From contig DDII01000058.1 in the NCBI GenBank assembly GCA_002338445.1, forward strand, positions 47,386 through 103,923: a stretch of DNA of 56,538 bases, written 5' to 3'. Each line of letters opens with the position of its first letter. Within the stretch, counting starts at the first letter, position 1. Made by a program: the position numbers and the translations under genes. Positions 45,813 through 54,246 of the stretch are shown here, piece after piece. The notes beneath the pieces were generated by a model. It ran no database searches. It saw only the letters and a list, made by a program, of their open reading frames with translations, and had not been told where the DNA came from. This DNA is from Cellvibrionales bacterium UBA1854. GTDB taxonomy: Bacteria; Pseudomonadota; Gammaproteobacteria; Pseudomonadales; Porticoccaceae.

Positions 45813-47572
45813 CGAGTTTGCCATCGGAGCGTTTGACTAGACGTATCGCCGAACAACTTTCCTTCTTGTATCCGGAGCTGAACGAAGCCGAGGCAAAAGA
45901 GCTCTCGACTGATTTCTTAAACATAATGGAAATAAATGATTCATCTCAATTTCCTGAGCCTCATAGGAACTATTGGGATGAGGGTGACACAGTGGTGATC
46001 ACATATGGTGATAGTGTTCTGAGCGGAACTATGGCTCCACTTGGTGCGCTGAAGACTTTCTTAGATAACTTTCTCATATCTAAAATCAACACAATCCATA
46101 TTTTACCCTTCTACCCATTTACCTCTGATGATGGCTTTTCTGTGCTGGATTACTCCAGCGTTAACGAAACTCTCGGAGAATGGAAAGATGTATCTCAAAT
46201 TGCTAGCGACTATCGTCTAATGGCAGACCTAGTCATTAATCATTGTTCTGCGCGAAGTCGTTGGTTTGAGAACTATATTGCTGATCGTCATCCCGGCCGG
46301 GACTATTTTATCTCAGTTGACCCGAATATTGATCTGAGCAGTGTGACTCGTCCACGCGCCAATTCTTTGTTAAAGGCTGTTTCAACTGCCCGGGGCCCTG
46401 AACACGTCTGGTGTACATTCAGTCATGATCAAGTTGACCTAAATTTTTCTAATCCAGAGGTGTTAAAACAATTTGTTAAGATCATCAAACTGTATCTCGA
46501 AATGGGTGTCCAAATCTTCAGGCTTGATGCAGTGGCATACCTTTGGAAAAAAGTGGGAACCAAATGTATCAACCTCGAGGAGACACACTGCGTCATTAGA
46601 CTTCTGAGAGGCCTTATCGAGTGCGCTGCCCCTGGCGCGATCATAATTACAGAAACAAATATTCCAAACCGGGAGAACCTCGCATACTTTGGAAATGCCA
46701 ATGAAGCACATTGGGTTTATAACTTTTCTTTACCGCCATTACTCATTAACACACTTGTGACAGGGAATTGCGAATATTTAAAGCAATGGATGATGAGTAT
46801 GCCGCCGGCTAGAATGGGAACGGCCTACTTTAATTTTATCGCCTCTCACGATGGTATCGGTCTTCGCCCTGCGGAAGGGTTACTCAGCGAGATTGAAATA
46901 ACGCGTCTTATCGAAACAATGGAGTCTTTTGGAGGCAAAATTTCATGGAGATCGCAGGACGACGGCACCCGAAAGGCTTATGAAATTAATATATCACTCT
47001 TCGATGCTCTGAGTGGAACACTCGATGGTAAAGACAATCATGCTGTTGAAAGATTCATCTGTGCACATGCTATTATGTTGGGACTTGAGGGAATTCCTGC
47101 GATATATATTCACAGCCTTGTAGGAACACGTAATGACTATAACAGGTTGAATAATAGTGGTCACAACCGTGCTATTAATAGACATCAGTGGCAATATGAA
47201 GAGTTAGTCAATCGAATCACCGATGAAAACAAAACTGAATATCATGTTTACAATGAACTGGGCAAACTACTAGATATTCGTCGTAATCAGGTGGCGTTTC
47301 ACCCAAATGCAACCCAGTTTACGCTCCATCTTGGAGATAATATATTTGGCTATTGGAGACAAAGCATTGATAGAGAGCAAAGCATTTTTTGTGTAAGCAA
47401 CATTAGCAAGTCAAAACAAACTTTGTTTCTTGCCGAGATTAATCTAATCGACAACCAGAATTGGTGTGATCTAATAAGTGGTGAGAAATTTAGTGATCGC
47501 GATTCATTTGTCGCCTTAGACCCCTACCAAACAATTTGGATAAGTAATAATTTCTTAGACTCTGAAGGCTGA
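45809..47572 (+). CDS. GH13_18 phosphorylase, likely glucosylglycerate phosphorylase
   Basis: A sucrose-phosphorylase-family enzyme of 587 residues. Catalytic residues can be placed: nucleophile Asp240 in FRLDAVAYLWK, acid/base Glu282 in IITETNIPNREN, and transition-state Asp348 in ASHDGIGLRP. N-terminal blocks are VVITYGDSVLSG and LPFYPFTSDDGFSVLDY. The TETNIPN segment and the fusion to gpgS by an ATGA overlap point to glucosylglycerate phosphorylase (glucosylglycerate + phosphate to glucose 1-phosphate + glycerate), not sucrose phosphorylase. So this gene would recycle the solute. Specificity is inferred from context and not proven. Confidence 0.82.
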   Translation: MTSLPSERLTRRIAEQLSFLYPELNEAEAKELSTDFLNIMEINDSSQFPEPHRNYWDEGDTVVITYGDSVLSGTMAPLGALKTFLDNFLISKINTIHILPFYPFTSDDGFSVLDYSSVNETLGEWKDVSQIASDYRLMADLVINHCSARSRWFENYIADRHPGRDYFISVDPNIDLSSVTRPRANSLLKAVSTARGPEHVWCTFSHDQVDLNFSNPEVLKQFVKIIKLYLEMGVQIFRLDAVAYLWKKVGTKCINLEETHCVIRLLRGLIECAAPGAIIITETNIPNRENLAYFGNANEAHWVYNFSLPPLLINTLVTGNCEYLKQWMMSMPPARMGTAYFNFIASHDGIGLRPAEGLLSEIEITRLIETMESFGGKISWRSQDDGTRKAYEINISLFDALSGTLDGKDNHAVERFICAHAIMLGLEGIPAIYIHSLVGTRNDYNRLNNSGHNRAINRHQWQYEELVNRITDENKTEYHVYNELGKLLDIRRNQVAFHPNATQFTLHLGDNIFGYWRQSIDREQSIFCVSNISKSKQTLFLAEINLIDNQNWCDLISGEKFSDRDSFVALDPYQTIWISNNFLDSEG

Positions 47573-47746
47573 GAGCCATTATTCTATGGTTGTGCTCTTC
47601 ATCATGGCTCGTAATCCTGTATGTTAGGCATGTTTATAAAATTTGCCCAGGGTGAGTCTATATTCTTTAATCTCAAAGTACCGTAAAATTATGCAATATC
47701 CCCTCGTGTTTGACTATAATCGTGAATCATTGAGAGTGGAAATGTA

Positions 47747-48904
47747 GTGAACCCTGTCTACCTCGTAGTTTTATTAATCTCAATTGTGATCAATATCTAT
47801 TTCCTTTCGAAGTTTAGTGAGGACGTTAAGTCAACCATCAAGGTTGAAGAGGATGAATCTTATATCCCTAAATTAAGCGCAACAATTGGAGATTCGCCCA
47901 TCTCACAGGAGATTGACGATGATATCTTGGAAATGCTGTCACTGCAGCAATACCACGAAAGTGTAAAATTATTGATTAAAGCAGATTTAAATGACCCTGC
48001 AATTACTCAGTCGCTAAAACGTTTAGTGTTAAAACATATCCAAGACCAACTCAGTGACGGGTATGTAGGCTCAGCAATTGAGCTACTCGATGAACTACTC
48101 TCATACTTTCCTAATGAAATTCAATTTCTCAAATTGAAATCAACAACATTCGAGCTACTAGAAGACTTCGAATCGGCGGTCCGGCTAATCTATGAAATTC
48201 AGTATCGAACCTATGACTTACACAAAAAAACATTGGCACTACAAGATGCGAGAAATTTAAGTCGACGGTGCATAGATCGATTATTTAACAAAGGCGACTG
48301 GGCAAATGTATCCGAACTAACCACGCTTATTGTTTCTCTAGACCAAGACTTTAATTATGCCCAGTTTCACTTAGCAGAGGCCCTTCTAGAGCAGGAGAAG
48401 TATATAAATGCCAGTTTAGAGGCCTCCCGCCTCCTTGATGAACCAAAGTGGAAACGAGCTGGAGAACAACTTTTAGCTAGGATTTTATCTAAAAAGCAGA
48501 ATATAAGCCAAATCCAACTCAAAAAAATAGGCCAGCAATATATGGTTGATGGCCTAATTACCGGCACAACTGAAGTGTCATTACTATTGGATACTGGAGC
48601 TAGTATCTGCGTGCTGTCTAGAGAAGTTTTCGAACGTATAGAATCATCAATCAACGCAAAAAATATCGGCGATACAACTGTTAACACTGCAGGCGGTACT
48701 ATTGTAGTCGAATTATATCAGGTTCCCAGTCTGCAATTGGGGCATCACTCAGTGGAAAATATTGAGGTCGCCATCAATCCATACTTAAATGATTCATTCG
48801 ATGGACTTCTCGGGATGAATTTTTTGTCTTTGTTCAATTTCCGTATTGATCAACAAACAAATAAACTATTTTTGCAGGATAAAAATAAGCATATAGTGCC
48901 ATAA
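47747..48904 (+). CDS. Membrane-anchored retropepsin-like aspartic protease with TPR-like region
   Basis: A 385-residue protein starting at GTG 47747. Residues 1-22 form one membrane helix. About residues 60-250 are alpha-helical repeats with TPR-like spacing (LEQEKYINASLEASRLL). The C-terminal 120 residues are a retropepsin-like domain: LLLDTGASICVLS with catalytic Asp282, then the flap and DGLLGMNFLSLFNF. Bacterial TIGR02281-type clan AA proteases look similar but lack this helical middle. Function unknown. It lies 174 bases after the phosphorylase; its stop is 2 bases before the dnaE2 LexA box, but whether the two act together is unknown. Confidence 0.8.
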   Translation: MNPVYLVVLLISIVINIYFLSKFSEDVKSTIKVEEDESYIPKLSATIGDSPISQEIDDDILEMLSLQQYHESVKLLIKADLNDPAITQSLKRLVLKHIQDQLSDGYVGSAIELLDELLSYFPNEIQFLKLKSTTFELLEDFESAVRLIYEIQYRTYDLHKKTLALQDARNLSRRCIDRLFNKGDWANVSELTTLIVSLDQDFNYAQFHLAEALLEQEKYINASLEASRLLDEPKWKRAGEQLLARILSKKQNISQIQLKKIGQQYMVDGLITGTTEVSLLLDTGASICVLSREVFERIESSINAKNIGDTTVNTAGGTIVVELYQVPSLQLGHHSVENIEVAINPYLNDSFDGLLGMNFLSLFNFRIDQQTNKLFLQDKNKHIVP

Positions 48905-48906
48905 TA

Positions 48907-48922
48907 CTGTACATATAAACAG
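48907..48922. promoter_or_regulatory. LexA (SOS) box upstream of dnaE2
   Basis: CTGTACATATAAACAG fits CTGT-N8-ACAG and differs from the imuA box at two of 16 positions; flanking AATA and the following T are also shared. It starts 2 bases after the retropepsin stop and 36 bases before the dnaE2 ATG, so dnaE2 has its own SOS promoter. Confidence 0.88.
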
Positions 48923-48942
48923 TTATATGATATTTTACTTAA

Positions 48943-51900
48943 ATGTCATATGCCGAATTACACTGTCTAAGCCATTATAGTTTCTTACGTGGAGCTTCAC
49001 ATCCAGCAGAATTAGTGAATACTGCAAAAGATCTAGGTTATAGCGCTTTAGCTATTACGGATGAGTGCTCACTAGCAGGTGTTGTTAAAGCACATATCGC
49101 AGCTAAAGCATGTGATTTAAAGCTGATTATCGGTAGCGAATTCAAACTAGATAATCAAAAACTAATCGTCCTTGTCACAAACCGACCCGCTTATTCTGAG
49201 CTGTCATCACTTATTACACTATCACGCAGACGAAGTATTAAAGGCGAATATATCCTATATTGGTCAGATTTAGAGCACAATTTACACTCTGGTCTTATAA
49301 TCTGGCTACCATCCAAAAACCTAGATTGCGATACCTTAAGGGTACAAGAGTTATTAAAGTGGAGCGACGGTCGTTTATGGATAGGTGTAGAGCATCTACT
49401 TGATGGCCATGAAATAGATAATTATCATTATTTACGTAATCTTTCAGCATTATGGCAGATCCCTCTTGTCGCCTGCGGCGATGTTCATATGCATGACAAG
49501 CACTCTCGTCCATTACAAGATACCCTGACTGCTATTCGCCATAATTGTTCGGTCATGGAATTAGGAGAAAAACGTTTTTCTAATGCAGAACGATATCTAC
49601 GAACCTTAGACAAATTGCAGAAAGTTTATCCGGCAGCGCTATTATCGGAAACCTTAAAAATTAACATGCAATGCAGGTTTAGCTTGGAAGAATTGCGTTA
49701 TGAGTATCCCAAAGAAGTAGTTCCAGAAAATATCTCACCGAAACAACAACTAAGGTACCTTGTTGAGATAGGTATACGCAAACGATGGCCACAAGGAATA
49801 CTCTCAAGTGTAAGAGAACAAATTGAATATGAGTTGAAAATTATTGTTGAACTACGATATGAATATTACTTTTTAACCGTTCATGACATCGTCGATTTTG
49901 CTCGGAATCGTGATATCTTTTGTCAGGGGAGAGGCTCTGCAGCTAATTCCGTCGTGTGTTATTGCCTATTCATCACTGAAGTATCCCCAGACCAAGTTTC
50001 ACTATTATTTGAACGGTTTATTTCAAAGGAACGTAATGAGCCACCTGACATCGATGTAGACTTTGAGCACGAACGTCGAGAAGAAGTTATTCAATACATT
50101 TATAAGAAATACAGCCGTGAACGAGCCGCACTTGCCGCAACCGTTATCACCTATAAACCACGCAGTGCAATTCGCGATGTCGGAAAGGCACTCGGACTTG
50201 ACCCACATTTTATCCAGCAACTTAGCCAATCTATATCTTGGTGGGAGAGGGGTGAGGATCTTACAAAACGCTTTAATGAAAGAGGAATAGATCAGAGCGG
50301 CCTCTTATCAAAAAAATTTTATTTGCTATTGCGATCCATAATCGGGACACCTCGACACCTTTCTCAACATGTCGGAGGATTTATCATCACAGATAGTCCA
50401 ATTAGTTCTCTAGTGCCAGTAGAAAATGCGAGTATGCCTGAGCGAACAGTCATTCAATGGGATAAGGAGGACATTGAAGCACTCGGTCTCTTGAAAATTG
50501 ATATCCTGGCCTTGGGTATGCTAAGCGCAATTCATCGTTGTCTAAAATTAATTCAGAAACATCATGGACAAGCTCTATCAATGCAAAAAATTCCTGCAAA
50601 TGACAAGGCAACATATGACATGCTCTGCGCCGCAGATAGTATTGGTGTTTTTCAAATAGAGTCCCGAGCACAAATGGCTATGTTACCGCGGTTAAAGCCA
50701 CGTAGCTTTTATGATTTAGTGATTGAAATCGCCATCGTCCGTCCCGGCCCTATTCAGGGCGGAATGGTACATCCTTATTTACGTCGACGACAAGGCTTGG
50801 AGGATATAAATTATCCCAACGCAGAAATCAAAAAGGTTCTTGAAAGAACTCTGGGTATTCCCGTTTTTCAGGAACAAGTAATTCGTTTAGCAATGGTTGC
50901 TGCAGGTTTTTCTGGGGGCGAGGCAGATCAATTACGCAGAGCGATGGCCAGCTGGGGTAAAAATAGCTATCTAAATCATTTTGAAAGGAAATTAGTCGAC
51001 GGAATGTTAGAGCGAGGTTATACATTAGACTTCGCTCAGCATCTCTACAAACAAATTCAAGGTTTTGGCGTGTATGGCTTCCCAGAATCGCACTCGGCCA
51101 GTTTCGCATTACTAGCATATGTATCAGCCTGGTTAAAGTGCCATTATCCGGAAGCATTTTACTGTGCGCTTCTTAATAGTCAGCCAATGGGGTTCTATAG
51201 TCCCTCTCAATTAGTCCAAGACGCACGACGTAAAGGAATCAAAATCGCGCCGATCGATATAAATCGGAGTAACTGGGATAATATCCTAGAAAAAGAATCA
51301 TCTAATGAAGGTGCTCCTATACTTCGATTGGGATATCGGCTAATAACTGGCATGTCAAAGACAGTCGCTGAACGAATTGTAAAAGCAAGAAATCTAGATA
51401 CTTCTAAAACATTTTTTTTTACCTCCATTCCGGAACTTATTCAACGAGCCTCAATACCTAAATCCCAACTAACGTTATTAGGTACAGCAGGCGCTCTTAA
51501 TACACTGGTAGGAGATCGACGAAAAGCGCACTGGCAAATTCTTGATTCAGGAGCTGGCGGCCCACTTTTAGAAAATACTACTAATATAAATGCGAAAAAG
51601 CATAACATAACGTTTATCGATGATAGTGCTCAAAGTCTAAAGAAATTGAGCGAAGTAGAACAACTACATGCCGATTATGAGAGCACTGGTTTAACTCTAG
51701 GACGCCATCCAATGAGTTTATTAAGAGAACAATTCAAGATATTCATGCACTGTAAACCACATGCCGAGCTAGCTCTTCTTGGCCACCGATGCTTTGTACG
51801 TATAGCAGGACTTGTAACAGGTCGCCAACGTCCGGGCACTGCATCTGGTGTAATTTTTCTAACTCTAGAAGATGAGACAGGCAATAGCAATGTTATTGTC

Positions 51901-52071
51901 TGGAAAACTATTCAAAAACGTTGCCATCAGGCTTTATTAAGAGGACAACTACTTGAAGTAAAGGGTGTAATAGAAACTGAGGGCTCTGTGGTAAATGTGG
52001 TGGCTCAAGAACTCATAGACCACACTGACTTACTTTATAAAACCAAGATCCGCAGTAGAGATTTTCATTAG
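48943..52071 (+). CDS. dnaE2: Error-prone DNA polymerase DnaE2/ImuC
   Basis: ImuC is the C-family polymerase that copies damaged DNA with the ImuA/ImuB accessory proteins. Domains: PHP N-domain (ELHCLSHYSFLRGASHPAEL), palm and active-site aspartates in PPDIDVDF at residues 367-374 and in LKIDILALGMLSAI, and a C-terminal OB-fold (VRIAGLVTGRQRPGTASGVIF) that may bind DNA. At 1042 residues it is shorter than DnaE1 (about 1160) and normal for DnaE2. No Shine-Dalgarno is visible before ATG 48943. It belongs functionally with imuA-imuB, 7.2 kb upstream. Confidence 0.95.
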   Translation: MSYAELHCLSHYSFLRGASHPAELVNTAKDLGYSALAITDECSLAGVVKAHIAAKACDLKLIIGSEFKLDNQKLIVLVTNRPAYSELSSLITLSRRRSIKGEYILYWSDLEHNLHSGLIIWLPSKNLDCDTLRVQELLKWSDGRLWIGVEHLLDGHEIDNYHYLRNLSALWQIPLVACGDVHMHDKHSRPLQDTLTAIRHNCSVMELGEKRFSNAERYLRTLDKLQKVYPAALLSETLKINMQCRFSLEELRYEYPKEVVPENISPKQQLRYLVEIGIRKRWPQGILSSVREQIEYELKIIVELRYEYYFLTVHDIVDFARNRDIFCQGRGSAANSVVCYCLFITEVSPDQVSLLFERFISKERNEPPDIDVDFEHERREEVIQYIYKKYSRERAALAATVITYKPRSAIRDVGKALGLDPHFIQQLSQSISWWERGEDLTKRFNERGIDQSGLLSKKFYLLLRSIIGTPRHLSQHVGGFIITDSPISSLVPVENASMPERTVIQWDKEDIEALGLLKIDILALGMLSAIHRCLKLIQKHHGQALSMQKIPANDKATYDMLCAADSIGVFQIESRAQMAMLPRLKPRSFYDLVIEIAIVRPGPIQGGMVHPYLRRRQGLEDINYPNAEIKKVLERTLGIPVFQEQVIRLAMVAAGFSGGEADQLRRAMASWGKNSYLNHFERKLVDGMLERGYTLDFAQHLYKQIQGFGVYGFPESHSASFALLAYVSAWLKCHYPEAFYCALLNSQPMGFYSPSQLVQDARRKGIKIAPIDINRSNWDNILEKESSNEGAPILRLGYRLITGMSKTVAERIVKARNLDTSKTFFFTSIPELIQRASIPKSQLTLLGTAGALNTLVGDRRKAHWQILDSGAGGPLLENTTNINAKKHNITFIDDSAQSLKKLSEVEQLHADYESTGLTLGRHPMSLLREQFKIFMHCKPHAELALLGHRCFVRIAGLVTGRQRPGTASGVIFLTLEDETGNSNVIVWKTIQKRCHQALLRGQLLEVKGVIETEGSVVNVVAQELIDHTDLLYKTKIRSRDFH

Positions 52072-52131
52072 CTGGAAGCGTAACTAAGAAAAGTTACATC
52101 GCAAGACATACTTAGGGAGACTAAAAGCGTC

Positions 52132-53004
52132 TTACCAACCAGCTACTTCTTCTAACCCACTACCAATATCCGCAAGGCTACGAACAGTTTTCACGCCAGC
52201 ATCTTGTAAAGCGGCAAACTTTTCCTCCGCAGTACCCTTACCCCCTGAAATAATGGCCCCAGCATGACCCATCCTTTTTCCTGGCGGAGCCGTGACACCA
52301 GCGATATATGAAACCACTGGCTTTGTGACTTTAGCCTTTATGAACATGGCCGCCTCTTCTTCAGCCGTTCCACCAATTTCACCAATCATTACAATCGCTT
52401 CGGTCAGAGGATCCCGCTCAAACAGAGACAAAACATCGATAAAACTGGACCCAGGAATTGGATCACCGCCTATGCCAACACACGTGGATTGCCCAAAACC
52501 ATAGTCTGTGGTTTGCTTTACTGCTTCATACGTTAAAGTGCCCGAGCGAGAGACAATGCCGACTTTCCCAGGCAGGTGTATATGCCCCGGCATTATACCA
52601 ATTTTGCACTGTCCGGGGGTTATCACTCCCGGACAATTTGGTCCAACAAGCCGCACACCAAGGTGATCGCACGCAACCTTACACTCCAACATATCAAGTG
52701 TAGGAATACCCTCAGTAATACACACAATAAGTTTTATACCTGCGTTGGCAGCTTCTAGAATAGAATCTTTACAAAATGGTGCAGGAACGTATATTACAGA
52801 GGCGTCCGCTGACGTTTCTTTAACAGCTTCCTCAACCGTATTGAACACGGGTAGTCCCAGATGTTTTATACCACCCTTCCCCGGAGTTACCCCTCCCACC
52901 ATTTTAGTGCCATATTCAATCGCCTGTTCTGAATGAAAAGTGCCTTGTCCACCAGTAAAACCCTGACATATCACTTTTGTTTCACAATCAATGAGAATAG
53001 CCAT
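52132..53004 (-). CDS. sucD: Succinyl-CoA synthetase alpha subunit
   Basis: The alpha subunit carries the phosphohistidine and CoA site of succinyl-CoA ligase, which makes ATP or GTP from succinyl-CoA in the TCA cycle. Seen: the CoA-binding N-terminus CQGFTGGQGTFHSEQAI, the Rossmann-like PAPFCKDSILEAANAGI and the active-site His in GKRMGHAGAIISGGKGTAEEK. At 290 residues it is typical. It begins 1 base after the sucC stop on the same strand, the usual tight order, and ends 61 bases from the convergent dnaE2. Confidence 0.97.
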   Translation of the reverse strand: MAILIDCETKVICQGFTGGQGTFHSEQAIEYGTKMVGGVTPGKGGIKHLGLPVFNTVEEAVKETSADASVIYVPAPFCKDSILEAANAGIKLIVCITEGIPTLDMLECKVACDHLGVRLVGPNCPGVITPGQCKIGIMPGHIHLPGKVGIVSRSGTLTYEAVKQTTDYGFGQSTCVGIGGDPIPGSSFIDVLSLFERDPLTEAIVMIGEIGGTAEEEAAMFIKAKVTKPVVSYIAGVTAPPGKRMGHAGAIISGGKGTAEEKFAALQDAGVKTVRSLADIGSGLEEVAGW

Positions 53005-53005
53005 T

Positions 53006-54172
53006 TCATGTGACTCCCGAGGCGTTTACTACCCTTAAAGCTGCATCTGAAAGGCTCGTCGCTGCAATAATGTCAAGACCTGAATCTTCAAGCTTTTTTA
53101 TTCCCAAGTCTGCACTATTACCCTCGAGACGCACCACCACGGGAATCTCAACTCCCACCTCCCCAACCGCTCCAATCACACCATCGGCGATCAGGTCACA
53201 TCTGACAATACCACCAAATATATTTATCAAAACCGCATTTACTCTGTCATCAGAAAGAATAATCTTGAACGCCTCAACAACCCGTTCTTTAGTGGCACCC
53301 CCACCAACATCGAGAAAGTTAGCAGGAGAACCACCATGTAATTGCACTATATCCATTGTACCCATTGCCAAGCCTGCTCCATTCACCATGCATCCGATGT
53401 TACCCTCTAGAGCTACATAATTAAGATCCCACGCAGCAGCTAAAGACTCTCTTGCATCCTCTTGTGTAGGATCATGCATGGCTTTAAGCGCAGGTTGCCG
53501 ATAAAGCGCATTACTATCAACGACCACTTTTGCATCCAAACAGTGTAAATTTCCTTCACCATTAATGATAAGAGGATTAATTTCTAACAACGCTATATCG
53601 CATTCAAGAAACATCTTCGCCAGACCCATAAATATATCTACAAACTGCGAAACTTGACTACCAGCCAACCCGAGATTAAATGCCAGCTGTCGACCTTGGT
53701 AGGGATGAGCACCAGTTATTGGATCTATGCTCACCTTCAATATTTTATCAGGAGTCTCATGAGCGACTTTTTCGATTTCAACACCACCCTCTGTGGAAGC
53801 CATGAAAACAACCCGTTGGGTAGATCGGTCAATGACCGCACCGAGATATAGCTCATTTGCAATTTCAACTAAAGGTTCAACCAATATAATGTTAACCGGT
53901 TGTCCTAAAGTATCTGTTTGATAAGTAACCAACTTTTTCCCAAGCCAATTTTCGGTAAAATTCTTCACTTCCACACCAGACCGTACTACTTTAACGCCGC
54001 CAGCCTTACCGCGCCCTCCAGCATGAACCTGAGTCTTGACCACCCAGCAATCACCTCCCAGAGTATCCAAAGCGACGAGAGCTTCATCTACCGTTCGTGC
54101 AGCAACTCCCTTAGAAACAGGCAATCCATACTCTGCAAAAAGCCGCTTACCTTGATATTCATGCAAATTCAT
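53006..54172 (-). CDS. sucC: Succinyl-CoA synthetase beta subunit
   Basis: The beta subunit has the ATP-grasp domain that binds nucleotide and succinate. Seen: MNLHEYQGKRLFAEYGLPV at the N-terminus, the ATP-grasp region VVKTQVHAGGRGKAGGVKV, EINPLIINGEGNLHCLDAKV and the C-terminal IFGGIVRCDLIADGVI. The frame opens at 54187 (MGLKY), but ATG 54172 gives the canonical MNLHEYQ start and 388 residues, so I use it. It is followed tightly by sucD. Confidence 0.97.
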   Translation of the reverse strand: MNLHEYQGKRLFAEYGLPVSKGVAARTVDEALVALDTLGGDCWVVKTQVHAGGRGKAGGVKVVRSGVEVKNFTENWLGKKLVTYQTDTLGQPVNIILVEPLVEIANELYLGAVIDRSTQRVVFMASTEGGVEIEKVAHETPDKILKVSIDPITGAHPYQGRQLAFNLGLAGSQVSQFVDIFMGLAKMFLECDIALLEINPLIINGEGNLHCLDAKVVVDSNALYRQPALKAMHDPTQEDARESLAAAWDLNYVALEGNIGCMVNGAGLAMGTMDIVQLHGGSPANFLDVGGGATKERVVEAFKIILSDDRVNAVLINIFGGIVRCDLIADGVIGAVGEVGVEIPVVVRLEGNSADLGIKKLEDSGLDIIAATSLSDAALRVVNASGVT

Positions 54173-54205
54173 GTATTTTAATCCCAAAAAAAAAAAATGA
54201 ACTTT

Positions 54206-54222
54206 GTCATCACCTCGATGAC
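54206..54222 (-). terminator. Weak hairpin plus T-run between lpdA and sucC
   Basis: Read on the minus strand, GTCATC and GATGAC pair around a 5-base loop; a run of 12 T follows eight bases later, just before the sucC leader. It could slow or partly end lpdA transcripts, but stem and spacing are weaker than a classical terminator. Confidence 0.35.
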
Positions 54223-54246
54223 GCTTGTTTTATTCTTAAACTGAAC

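Noticed and set aside
52080..52097. Hairpin GTAACT/AGTTAC between dnaE2 and sucD
   Set aside because: Only 6 base pairs and no T-run on either strand, so not called as a terminator.
53010..53420. 136-codon plus-strand frame inside sucC
   Set aside because: Antisense shadow of a strongly conserved gene.
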